Below are positions 15,526 through 22,209 of a stretch of DNA of 31,976 bases, in pieces. Source of the DNA: an uncultured Pelagibacteraceae bacterium (GTDB lineage Bacteria > Pseudomonadota > Alphaproteobacteria > Pelagibacterales > Pelagibacteraceae); contig CACFYO010000009.1 in the NCBI GenBank assembly GCA_902570545.1, forward strand, positions 1-31,976. Reading direction: 5' to 3'. Both the position numbers and the translations under genes were made by a program. Below the pieces are notes generated by a model. It had not been told where the DNA came from and made no database searches. It was given only the letters and a program-made list of their open reading frames with translations. Numbering within the stretch: position 1 is the first letter of the stretch; each line of letters opens with the position of its first letter.

Positions 15526-16572
15526 GTGACAAAGATAAAAACAAAAAGAGAAAGAGTAAAATTTGCTTCAGATAACGTTACAGGTGCATGTCCTGAGGTC
15601 TTAAATGCACTTCTTAAAGCTAATGATGAAGACAAAACCCCATATGGTAATGATGAGCTGTCGAAAAACTTACAAAATAAATTTTCAGAAATATTTGAGA
15701 AAGAAGTTATAGTTTTTCCAACAGCCTCAGGAACAGCCGCTAATGCTTTAGCTTTATCAACTATGACACCCTCTTTTGGAAATATCTATTGCCATAGACT
15801 TTCCCATATAAATGTAGATGAATGTGGAGCTCCCGAATTTTATACTGGAGGTGCAAAGTTAGTAAATCTGGACGGTAATAATGGAAAAATTATTGCAGAG
15901 GAGCTAGATAATAATATCTCTGGAAAAGGCGTGGTTCATCATACTCAACCTTCGTCAGTGAGTATTACTCAATTATGTGAAACAGGTGTTGCTTACAATT
16001 TAGATGAAATAAAAAAAATATCAGAGATTACTCATAAACATGATCTAAATATTCATATGGATGGTGCAAGATTTGCAAATGCATTAGTTTCATTAAACTG
16101 TACTCCAGCAGAAATGACATGGAAGTCTGGAATTGATGTACTGTCATTTGGAGCAACTAAAAATGGATGCCTAGCAGCAGAAGCCATTATTTTTTTTAAA
16201 CCAGAGTTAGTTGGAAATTTAGCTTTTTTAATGAAAAGAGCAGGGCATTTACTATCAAAGATGCGTTTTGTATCAGCTCAATTAGATGCTTATATCTCAA
16301 ATGAGGTTTGGTTAAAAAATGCAAAGCATGCAAATGCTATGGGGAAAAAATTAAGCCAAGGTTTACTGAAACACAAAAATATTGAATTAGCTTACCCAAC
16401 AGATGCAAATGAAGTTTTTGTCAAAATACCAAAAAATATAATTGATCAATTTAATTCACATGGTTACAAAATTAACGATGATGAGTGGGAAGATAAAGCT
16501 GTTCGATTAGTTGCTGCCTGGAATACTCATCCAGATGATGTAGAATCGTTTTTAAATATAATTAAATCTTAA
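15526..16572 (+). CDS. Low-specificity L-threonine aldolase family protein (PLP enzyme)
   Basis: A 348-residue fold-type I PLP enzyme of the threonine aldolase/beta-eliminating lyase group. Signposts: SDNVTGACPEVLNAL at 15-29, YGNDE at 40-44, the phosphate loop TASGTAANALAL near 66-77, HMDGARFANAL with Asp179 near 177-187, and the PLP lysine Lys212 in SFGATKNGC. The reaction is cleavage of L-threonine or related beta-hydroxy amino acids to glycine and an aldehyde. The start is the GTG at 15526, two bases after the amidinotransferase stop; an overlapping ATG at 15524 runs straight into TGA and cannot be used. A glycine-forming enzyme next to a glycine amidinotransferase-like enzyme is metabolically coherent. 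Confidence 0.88.
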   Translation: MTKIKTKRERVKFASDNVTGACPEVLNALLKANDEDKTPYGNDELSKNLQNKFSEIFEKEVIVFPTASGTAANALALSTMTPSFGNIYCHRLSHINVDECGAPEFYTGGAKLVNLDGNNGKIIAEELDNNISGKGVVHHTQPSSVSITQLCETGVAYNLDEIKKISEITHKHDLNIHMDGARFANALVSLNCTPAEMTWKSGIDVLSFGATKNGCLAAEAIIFFKPELVGNLAFLMKRAGHLLSKMRFVSAQLDAYISNEVWLKNAKHANAMGKKLSQGLLKHKNIELAYPTDANEVFVKIPKNIIDQFNSHGYKINDDEWEDKAVRLVAAWNTHPDDVESFLNIIKS

Positions 16573-16573
16573 T

Positions 16574-16801
16574 TTAGCTAGGATTTTCTTTAAGGAAATT
16601 TATATAATTTACTATTTCATCAAATTTTTCATCCTCAATATCTTTATAACTTGCATTAAATTTACTCTTTACGCAAATTGCGACATGTGCATAAGGATTT
16701 CTGCCTTTAGGATGATTAGGATGATCTGGAAGTTGTCCTTGTAAATAATCGCCAGCTTCCTGAATAATTTTCCAGAGTTTACTTGCGTTTTCTTTATTCA
16801 C
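16574..16801 (-). CDS. Hypothetical protein (75 aa); its 5' end is duplicated at 25.3 kb
   Basis: A soluble 75-residue protein I cannot name. It starts MNKENASKLWKIIQEAGDYL, then has a short Pro/His/Gly stretch (QLPDHPNHPKGRNPYAHV) and a charged C-terminal helix (DEKFDEIVNYINFLKEN). The start is a GTG at 16799-16801. It converges on the threonine-aldolase gene with one base between stops. A fragment with its first 20 codons, 59 of 61 bases identical, recurs at 25259-25319, so this gene marks one end of the accessory block. The helix-PxHP-helix layout resembles small DNA- or protein-binding proteins of marine Alphaproteobacteria with no assigned function. Confidence 0.65.
   Translation of the reverse strand: MNKENASKLWKIIQEAGDYLQGQLPDHPNHPKGRNPYAHVAICVKSKFNASYKDIEDEKFDEIVNYINFLKENPS
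16741..16801 (-). repeat. 61-bp direct repeat, left copy (intact gene 5' end)
   Basis: This stretch, the first 61 bases of the 75-residue gene, matches 25259-25319 in the same orientation with two substitutions (G/C at 16775 against 25293, A/G at 16796 against 25314). The match stops abruptly on the inner side: 16740 and 25258 differ and nothing further aligns. Upstream of the GTG, similarity continues in degraded form for about 40 bases. The two copies bracket the ~8.5 kb accessory block, like an att-site or recombination duplication. Confidence 0.85.
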
Positions 16802-16904
16802 ACTGACCCATTTCTTGTTTTATCTCTTAAACAACTAGAATTCCAACTAGAATGTCCTATAAAGTCCCATAACCCAGAACCACGATCCCTAAAAGTTTTT
16901 TCAT
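16802..16904 (-). repeat. Dispersed element, fullest copy, carrying a broken signal-peptide gene start
   Basis: On the - strand this interval begins ATGAAAAAACTTTTAGG, nearly identical to the first bases of the PDZ gene at 21562. It codes for MKKLLGIVVLG before reaching a stop at 16857, so it is the stump of a signal-peptide gene. It continues through a block whose + strand pieces (TTTATCTC, a CTAG-rich ~25 bases, GTCC(T/C)ATAAA(G/A)TCC, then CAGAACCACGAT) recur in the same order at 22157-22206 and 25701-25783. They recur partly at 25108-25160 and 25325-25355. A second frame across it is open for 33 codons (TFRDRGSGLWDFIG...) but has no start. It is not a whole gene. Confidence 0.65.
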
Positions 16905-16914
16905 ATTAAAATTT

Positions 16915-17448
16915 TTAAATTTTACTTTTTAATTCTTTGCATTGATAAACAAGAGGACTTATTTCCATGAGTCTGGTAAGAACTGGTTTTCCATTTTCTA
17001 TTGGATATTCGTATCTTTTAAATTCCATTTGCAAATTAAATTTATTTATCGAGTACATTGTGTATCGATTTACATATTTAGATGACTTATTGTGCTTTTT
17101 AATTTCGTCAATTGATTTTAATGTATCTCCTAGAATCCCTTGTCCAAAGCTGTAATGTGTCTTCGTTTCTTTATGAAAATGTACTGGGAAACCTGGATCA
17201 AAATTATCAAATATAGTTGACCCTCTATCTTTCTTGCTTCCATCGTTTAAAATATCATATGTATGATATTTAACCTGATACAATTTTTTTTTTTTCGTAT
17301 CAATTATCAAGTCTTCAACTACACCTATTTTTTTTATTCCTTCTTTATTATAGAAATCTTCCCACAAACATGACAAATAAGTTTCTTTTGCCTCAACTGC
17401 AGAAAAAAGAGAGAAAAAAATTACGGTTAGTTTAAGAATTTTATTCAT
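16915..17448 (-). CDS. Exported protein of unknown function (177 aa)
   Basis: It has a clear signal peptide: MNKILK, a hydrophobic core, and SAVEA before a likely cleavage near residue 20. The mature part begins KETYLSCLWED and ends LVYQCKELKSKI, so two cysteines (27 and 170) near the two ends could form a disulfide closing the fold. It is rich in Tyr, Lys and Asp with no recognisable motif. SAR11-type genomes contain many signal-peptide proteins with a YLxC opening, and this looks like one. It is the last intact gene of the nine-gene run, starting 3 bases after the stop of the 64-residue gene. A 12-T homopolymer at 17286-17297 encodes part of DTKKKKLY. Confidence 0.6.
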   Translation of the reverse strand: MNKILKLTVIFFSLFSAVEAKETYLSCLWEDFYNKEGIKKIGVVEDLIIDTKKKKLYQVKYHTYDILNDGSKKDRGSTIFDNFDPGFPVHFHKETKTHYSFGQGILGDTLKSIDEIKKHNKSSKYVNRYTMYSINKFNLQMEFKRYEYPIENGKPVLTRLMEISPLVYQCKELKSKI

Positions 17449-17451
17449 TTT

Positions 17452-17646
17452 TCAGTATTTTTTAAACACAGTCATGTATTTTTTAGTAAAAGACCTAATT
17501 TCGTTATTGTTATAACTATCATGAGCTTTAATTATTTTATCTTCTATTCCTGTCACGACAATATCTCTAAACCACATGTATCTACTAATTCTGGGAGAAT
17601 AGAGTATTAAATATTTATCACCTATTTTGAAATTATGTTTTAACAT
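17452..17646 (-). CDS. Small soluble protein (64 aa), unknown
   Basis: A 64-residue basic protein without a signal peptide. It starts MLKHNFKIGDKYLILY and continues with an alternating pattern (DIVVTGIEDKIIKAHDSYNNNE) that suggests a small beta-barrel of the SH3-like kind, followed by RSFTKKYMTVFKKY. I recognise no family. The ATG shares one base with the stop of the preceding 195-residue gene (TAATG), a coupling arrangement. It ends 3 bases before the next exported protein. It is one of only two genes in the run that appear cytoplasmic. Confidence 0.55.
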   Translation of the reverse strand: MLKHNFKIGDKYLILYSPRISRYMWFRDIVVTGIEDKIIKAHDSYNNNEIRSFTKKYMTVFKKY

Positions 17647-18233
17647 TAGTTTAACGAAATATTTTTATATAAATTGTCAGTACCTAAAAATTTAGAAACT
17701 AAAGGTTTATCTTCTAGGTTATTTTCTTTTTTCCAATTTTTAATTACATCTAAAAATATCTTAGGTAGTCTATTATAATTTTCATACATTTTTGAAACAA
17801 TTAACTGAATTTCGATTTTGTCTAAATCTTGTCCTTCAGCTCTTGGCTTATCTGTCTGTAAAAGCATTGCTCCTATTACTTCTTTTTTATTACTATCAAT
17901 GAAAGCTAAACCCTTGAAACGACAGTACTTATACATGCAACTTTCGACTACTAAATATCTATTTTCAATTTTTTTTATTGAACCTAATGGATGTGAAAAA
18001 GATGCTATTAAATCTTCGACGATAGGAAATCTCTCATCATCTAACTCAATAGGTGATCTTTTGTTTGGAATATTCTTTTCCAAAAAGTTTTGAAATCTTT
18101 TTTTACTATCTTTAAAGGTTAAATTATTTGGATCTTTAAACTCAGTCTGATTTATAATCCAGTTAAAATCGTCTGCAAAACTTGTATTAAATGATAATAG
18201 GCAAAGTGAGAAAATAATTAGTTGTCTTTTCAT
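17646..18233 (-). CDS. Exported protein of unknown function (195 aa)
   Basis: I take the ATG at 18233, which overlaps the preceding gene's stop in an ATGA. It gives a proper signal peptide (MKRQLIIFSLCLLSFNTSFA) cleaved near residue 20; an upstream start at 18266 would add 11 residues that spoil it. The mature protein opens DDFNWIINQTEFKDP and has a Cys pair in VESCMYKYCRFKG that could form a disulfide. EVIGAMLLQ and LPKIFLDVIKNWKKENN segments follow. No motif identifies it. Soluble periplasmic location is predicted from the signal peptide and lack of other membrane segments. Confidence 0.6.
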   Translation of the reverse strand: MKRQLIIFSLCLLSFNTSFADDFNWIINQTEFKDPNNLTFKDSKKRFQNFLEKNIPNKRSPIELDDERFPIVEDLIASFSHPLGSIKKIENRYLVVESCMYKYCRFKGLAFIDSNKKEVIGAMLLQTDKPRAEGQDLDKIEIQLIVSKMYENYNRLPKIFLDVIKNWKKENNLEDKPLVSKFLGTDNLYKNISLN

Positions 18234-18577
18234 AGTTTTGTTCCAAAACACCTTTGGGTAACCCAATTAGGCGGCATGTTAGGCATTTGTATTAATAGTG
18301 ATGACATACATTTAAATGATCCATCACCTCCACCATTACATAGTCTTGCTGCATCTGTTAAATACCATTTTTTTTTTATATAAAAATTCATACACTTTAA
18401 TGAATCTTTGGTAAATTTATTGCACATATCTGCTCCAAGATCATATGTATTTCCCTTTTGAACAAATTTATTTATACAAATTTCAACTGGAGAAGAGCCG
18501 ATTGCTAGAGAATTACCTATTAATATAGAATTTAAGGAGAAAATAGATATTACTAAAACTGTATAAAACTTTTTCAC
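18230..18577 (-). CDS. Exported cysteine-rich protein with an internal duplication (115 aa)
   Basis: It has an N-terminal signal peptide (MKKFYTVLVISIFSLNSIL, then a Ser/Leu-Ala stretch near residue 25). The mature ~90 residues hold six cysteines in an internally repeated pattern. CNKFTKDSLKCMNFYI is followed about 30 residues later by CNGGGDGSFKCMSSLL, each with a C-N-x9-10-C-M spacing. EIC and QRC flank them. This suggests a tandem helical hairpin held by disulfides in the periplasm. I know no matching family. It starts on the base after the stop of the preceding gene's frame and its own stop is shared with the next start (ATGA). Confidence 0.6.
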   Translation of the reverse strand: MKKFYTVLVISIFSLNSILIGNSLAIGSSPVEICINKFVQKGNTYDLGADMCNKFTKDSLKCMNFYIKKKWYLTDAARLCNGGGDGSFKCMSSLLIQMPNMPPNWVTQRCFGTKL

Positions 18578-18943
18578 TTAATCACAAGTTCCTGATGCAT
18601 GGCCCCAAATATTATTTGGATATTTATCCTTCATGCTTGGTTCTATTAAAGTAGTAATGTTAAACAATTTTTTTACTTTATCGACTATAATTACTCTAAA
18701 AGCAGTTTTTTTACCGTCTACATACAAAGGGTTACCAATTATTAAAACTTCGTCATTTCTTGCTAAAACTCCCTCTTCACTTTCGAAATTTTGTTTAAAA
18801 ATATAAGTATAATTATCTTTTTGTATTAGTTTTATAGGGTATTGCTTTCCTCCAAACGAATAAACACAATTAAAATCTTGTGAATGAGAAGATGTTAGTA
18901 AACCAAGATATAAAATTGTTATTATAAATAAAATTTTTTTCAT
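18578..18943 (-). CDS. Exported protein of unknown function (121 aa)
   Basis: It has a signal peptide (MKKILFIITILYLGLLTSSHSQ), with cleavage likely after residue 21. The mature part begins DFNCVYSFGGKQYPIKLI and ends HASGTCD; Cys26 and Cys120 near the two ends may be bonded. The alternating hydrophobic/charged pattern (TYIFKQNFESEEGVLARNDEVLIIGNP) suggests a small beta-barrel, reminiscent of lipocalin-like or META-type periplasmic proteins, though no motif proves this. It starts directly after the stop of the small cytoplasmic gene upstream and ends directly before the next start, so spacing in the operon is zero. Confidence 0.6.
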   Translation of the reverse strand: MKKILFIITILYLGLLTSSHSQDFNCVYSFGGKQYPIKLIQKDNYTYIFKQNFESEEGVLARNDEVLIIGNPLYVDGKKTAFRVIIVDKVKKLFNITTLIEPSMKDKYPNNIWGHASGTCD

Positions 18944-19222
18944 TCAATTTTGTTTTTTTGTTAAAATAAATTCATTTTTTTTCATGAAAAACTCTGCTTC
19001 TTCTTTTTTATTAAAATTCCAAACATTAACTATACGAGGTGGTCTTACATTTCGATATTGAACTACTGACCACATTTCTTTTACTTCATTAAATTCTGTT
19101 GAATGAAATGGTTTTGACACTTTTGTTTTACATAAATCGTAAACGAATTTTCGGTGATCAATATAATTATCAGGCATACTTGGCCAGTCATGAAACGGTC
19201 TTTTTTTTTCTTTTTCTTCCAT
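18944..19222 (-). CDS. Small cytoplasmic protein (92 aa), unknown
   Basis: I place the start at the ATG at 19222, giving MEEKEKKRPFHDWPSMPDNY. The longer alternative from 19303 would overlap the preceding gene by 50 bases and add an odd Tyr-rich leader. The protein is charged and aromatic (PFHDWPSMPDNYIDHRKFVYDLC), then has VQYRNVRPPRIVNVWNFNKKEEAEFFMKKNEF. That segment resembles a small alpha/beta fold but matches nothing I know. No signal peptide is present. There is no clear ribosome site just before the ATG; a GAAGGA lies 26 bases upstream. It abuts the next gene without a gap. Confidence 0.5.
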   Translation of the reverse strand: MEEKEKKRPFHDWPSMPDNYIDHRKFVYDLCKTKVSKPFHSTEFNEVKEMWSVVQYRNVRPPRIVNVWNFNKKEEAEFFMKKNEFILTKKQN

Positions 19223-19253
19223 AAAAAAATAATAATATTTTATATATCCTTCA

Positions 19254-19700
19254 TTAATACTCAAAACAAAATTTATTATTAAAAGCAATGGGCTCTTCTC
19301 CATCTATAAAACACACCCCAAATCCACCGCCTGAAGGTTCATAATAATCAATATCAGCTAGTCGAAAAGGTTTTACAGCTTTTTTCACATCTTTTTTTAC
19401 ATTAAAATTAACTACCCAAAAATATTTGCCTAAAAATTTATCTTGTTGGGCATAAAAGAAATATGAACAACCTTCTTTTCCATCGTCACATAAAACAGGT
19501 TTAGAAACCACAACAAGAAAATCATCTTTCTCGTCAATTGGCATATCATCAGAGCCCATTTTGCAAATTTCATCATCAATTAAAACTTTTCCTTCAAATT
19601 GGATAAAACATTTTCCTTCCCACTCTGATAATCTTTCTTGTGAAGAGGCTGAACCAATGCAAATTAAACTGAATATTAATATTAAAAAAAAATTATTCAT
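19254..19700 (-). CDS. Exported six-cysteine domain protein (148 aa), stand-alone copy of the PDZ protein's C-terminal domain
   Basis: It has a signal peptide (MNNFFLILIFSLICIGSASS) with cleavage near residue 20. The mature part has six cysteines at 31, 46, 71, 78, 130 and 145. The neighbouring PDZ protein's last ~125 residues have the same order and almost the same spacing (493, 508, 534, 542, 595, 606). Shared wording includes W-x-x-x-C-[FY]-I, DDMPID/DNAPIE, V-[ST]-K, L-C-[DE]-[DE]-G, C-S-[YF]-x-F-x-A, and G-x-C-F near the end. This is therefore one domain found in two genes side by side. It is probably disulfide-stabilised in the periplasm. Function unknown; a role as partner, decoy or regulator of the PDZ protein is possible. 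Confidence 0.65.
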   Translation of the reverse strand: MNNFFLILIFSLICIGSASSQERLSEWEGKCFIQFEGKVLIDDEICKMGSDDMPIDEKDDFLVVVSKPVLCDDGKEGCSYFFYAQQDKFLGKYFWVVNFNVKKDVKKAVKPFRLADIDYYEPSGGGFGVCFIDGEEPIAFNNKFCFEY

Positions 19701-19720
19701 TTTATTAATAATTTAAAAAG

Positions 19721-21562
19721 TTATTTTTTACCATCATGTACAAAACAAAACATATCCTTTTTATTATTTCTAACGAAACAAGTGCCACTTACAGCATCAT
19801 ATGTGGGTGGCAGATAGATTTCAATATCAAAGTCCTCACCAATATGTAATAGTCTATTCATATTTATATCTGCTACAGCTATTTGATAAAAATATTTTGT
19901 TAGATGCTTGTATTGTCCTGCATCAAAAACGAACGAACAATCTTTGGAAACTCCATCCTCACATAAAAGATTTGATTTAGTTACACGTACAGAAAAGTTA
20001 TCAAATGACTCGATAGGTGCATTATCAGTTTCCATAGAACATTCTTCATTGTCAGCCACTACCTCACCACCCCATTTAATGTAACATTGTGCCACCCACT
20101 TAAATGTTTCTCTTTCAATGGTTTTATCTGATTTTTCTATTTCACTCGTTGATTCAGAATATTTAAGTTTTTCACCTAAAACTAACTTCTTCTCAATTAC
20201 CTGATTATTTCTTATAATTTTTAAATTTATTTCATCACCTACGTTATATTTTAATTTTATTCTAATTAGGTCATCTGTGTTTTTTACTTCTTCATTGTTG
20301 ATTGCAACAATTATATCTTCATTCTTCAACCCAGATTTATACGCAGGGCCTTCATAATCTAAGCTAGCAATATATGCACCTAAGTCATTATCTTGAATTC
20401 TAGTTCCCATCCAAGGTATTTTTTGGATTTCTGGAAGATCTGCAAATAAATTTTGTAATCCCCATTGACTGTCCATGAATAAAGAAGAGTGCCAGAAATA
20501 ACAATTCTTAATTAAGTCTTCTAAATTTTTATAATCACTTTTATTAATGCAATTTTGTTTAATGTTTGCCAAATCCTCTGGTAAAGGAAAATTATTATTT
20601 TCAGAATTTAAGTAATTAACATATTTTTTTTCATCATAATCCCATTTATAATAAACATTAGCCCAATACTTTTTTTGGAGCTCATCATATATTTCATCAA
20701 AGTTATTCTTTGTGAATCTTTCTAGCTGTTTAAATTGATTGTAAGTAGAGTAAACTGTTGCTAATTTTGCTGCATTTAAAGCAGGTAAATTTAATTTTTT
20801 TCTTAATACTTTAAAATCATCAATATATTTAAATCCATTTCTATTATCGATTTTAAAAAAATGTGACCCCATGTAATGATAATCAAATGCTCCAGCAGAA
20901 CCTGGTATTGTTACAGCATCAGAAAAAATCATTGGCGGATTTGCCATAGGAAGATCTAATATTGTTTGAATTTTGTATGTTTCGTTCAAATTTAAACTAA
21001 CTACTTGTTGTTGAATTGAAAATTTATCACCATCAACTACAGGTATAAATAATCTTAAAACTGTAAAATCAACGTGTTTATAACTCTCTTTACAATAATT
21101 GTGCCAGCCAACTCCCCAAGCAACTACAGATTTTTTTTTTAATTTTAAAACATTGTCAACAACTTCATATTCATTTTTTGTTATTTCATATAACGATGTA
21201 GCACCTGTAACTTTTCTTTCTGTAATTATATTACCATCTTCATCTTTTATAACTACGTCTCTAAAATTATTAAGAGATATGTGTGCAACATTCTTTTTAA
21301 ATACATCATTTCCTTTGTTCAAAATAATTTTTGATTCTGCATATGTTTGAAAAGGTCTGTCATACTTGCTCTTTTCTAAACTAATTATTTTATTAGGAAC
21401 CTCTATTATTACATTGTGTATATTTAACGGATCTGTTTTATATTCTTGTGGATTGCTTCCGCATGCATTTAAATAAACTTTATCATTAATAACAAATGCT
21501 GATACAGGCAAACTCCACCCAAACAACAATCCAAGAACCACGATACCTAAAAGTTTTTTCAT
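19721..21562 (-). CDS. Exported PDZ-domain protein with a C-terminal six-cysteine domain (613 aa)
   Basis: The start is set at the ATG at 21562, giving a signal peptide (MKKLLGIVVLGLLFGW, cleaved near SAFV). Starting at 21670 would overlap the upstream gene by 107 bases and bury the signal. Three parts are visible. Residues 23-380 form an unrecognised, mostly beta-type region with four cysteines (34, 157, 338, 354). Residues about 385-465 form a PDZ domain: GAYIASLDYEGPAYKSGL, EDIIVAINNEEV, then LKIIRNNQVIEKKLVLG. Residues 487-610 are the six-cysteine domain shared with the next gene. There is no serine-protease triad, so it is not a DegP-type protease. It probably acts as a periplasmic binding or scaffold protein. 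It starts one base after the preceding stop. Confidence 0.7.
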   Translation of the reverse strand: MKKLLGIVVLGLLFGWSLPVSAFVINDKVYLNACGSNPQEYKTDPLNIHNVIIEVPNKIISLEKSKYDRPFQTYAESKIILNKGNDVFKKNVAHISLNNFRDVVIKDEDGNIITERKVTGATSLYEITKNEYEVVDNVLKLKKKSVVAWGVGWHNYCKESYKHVDFTVLRLFIPVVDGDKFSIQQQVVSLNLNETYKIQTILDLPMANPPMIFSDAVTIPGSAGAFDYHYMGSHFFKIDNRNGFKYIDDFKVLRKKLNLPALNAAKLATVYSTYNQFKQLERFTKNNFDEIYDELQKKYWANVYYKWDYDEKKYVNYLNSENNNFPLPEDLANIKQNCINKSDYKNLEDLIKNCYFWHSSLFMDSQWGLQNLFADLPEIQKIPWMGTRIQDNDLGAYIASLDYEGPAYKSGLKNEDIIVAINNEEVKNTDDLIRIKLKYNVGDEINLKIIRNNQVIEKKLVLGEKLKYSESTSEIEKSDKTIERETFKWVAQCYIKWGGEVVADNEECSMETDNAPIESFDNFSVRVTKSNLLCEDGVSKDCSFVFDAGQYKHLTKYFYQIAVADINMNRLLHIGEDFDIEIYLPPTYDAVSGTCFVRNNKKDMFCFVHDGKK

Positions 21563-21563
21563 A

Positions 21564-22097
21564 TTATTGTGGATTAGGGGTTGGTCCTTCAACTTTCTTA
21601 ATTCCTTTTTCTGATGCAACAAGAATATTATAGCAACCAATGGCTCCCGAAACATTGCAAGAAACACCATGGACTTGAACTTTTAAAGCATTTTTATTTT
21701 TCCATTTAACAATCTCAAAACTTCTAATTAACATAGAAAATATTTTATTTTCTTTATCACCACCAAAACCTGAACCATCCCAAGCCTTAACGTTATCTAT
21801 TGTAGGGTTTATAAAGAATATAAAAATATTCCCACCTGTTCCTCCAGCAAATATAGAATAAGATTCTTCACATCTTTGCACACTCTTATCAACTATTAAG
21901 TCATCTATACCATCATTTGAGATATCAACATAAGATACTGGATTGCTAGTAAGCAAATAATCTCCATAACCCTCTTCTTTACAAACTTTCTGCCCTTGTT
22001 CAAAAAACTTATTTATGATTATTGAAGACATGTCTTCTGCAAATGCAGCGTTTAAAAAAAAAGAACTTAAGAATAATGTTAATAAAAGCTTTTTCAC
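21564..22097 (-). CDS. Exported protein with a calcium-loop-like motif (177 aa)
   Basis: It has a signal peptide (MKKLLLTLFLSSFFLNAAFA), cleaved near residue 20. The mature part holds YVDISNDGIDDLIVD at 57-70, a loop with Asp58, Ser60, Asp62, Gly63 and Asp66 spaced as in FG-GAP/EF-hand-like calcium-binding repeats. Four cysteines are present (39, 76, 147, 155). A glycine-rich FAGGTGGNIFIFF segment follows the loop. It ends EGPTPNPQ. FG-GAP-type single repeats of this shape occur in many exported proteins of unknown function. It is the first gene of the nine-gene run. The 112 bases before it contain a copy of the dispersed element and no obvious strong promoter. Confidence 0.6.
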   Translation of the reverse strand: MKKLLLTLFLSSFFLNAAFAEDMSSIIINKFFEQGQKVCKEEGYGDYLLTSNPVSYVDISNDGIDDLIVDKSVQRCEESYSIFAGGTGGNIFIFFINPTIDNVKAWDGSGFGGDKENKIFSMLIRSFEIVKWKNKNALKVQVHGVSCNVSGAIGCYNILVASEKGIKKVEGPTPNPQ

Positions 22098-22135
22098 AAT
22101 TCAACACTACCAAATCCTGAACCACGAGTCTAATT

Positions 22136-22206
22136 GCTTAAAAAATGGCTATTTGATTTATCTCAAATATATCTAGTCATATATCTAGTTGTCCCATAAA
22201 ATCCTA
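22136..22206 (-). repeat. Dispersed element copy at the Zorya/secreted-operon junction; left member of a 34-bp direct repeat
   Basis: Bases 22136-22169 match 25089-25122 in 33 of 34 positions (C/A at 22149 against 25102), same orientation. These two copies bracket the ZorA-ZorB-HNH operon. The rest of this copy, 22157-22206, aligns with 16818-16869 and 25701-25750: TTTATCTC, a CTAG-containing spacer, then GTCCCATAAAATCC. A separate fragment CTGAACCACGAGTC at 22117-22130 matches the CAGAACCACGATCC of the fullest copy. No gene is seen in the 112 bases between 22098 and 22209. Confidence 0.75.
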
Positions 22207-22209
22207 TAT

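Noticed and set aside
16802..16904. A real small gene in the open frame reading TFRDRGSGLWDFIG
   Set aside because: The frame has no start codon after its preceding stop and is only 33 codons long. It is treated as part of a decayed repeated element.
17286..17297. 12-T homopolymer (and similar T-runs near 21131 and 19200) as phase-variation switches
   Set aside because: They encode lysine-rich stretches in an extremely AT-rich genome, where such runs are common. There is no evidence of frame switching.
21563..21670. Longer N-terminus for the PDZ protein starting at 21670
   Set aside because: It would overlap the upstream gene by over 100 bases and place 36 odd residues before a perfect signal peptide.
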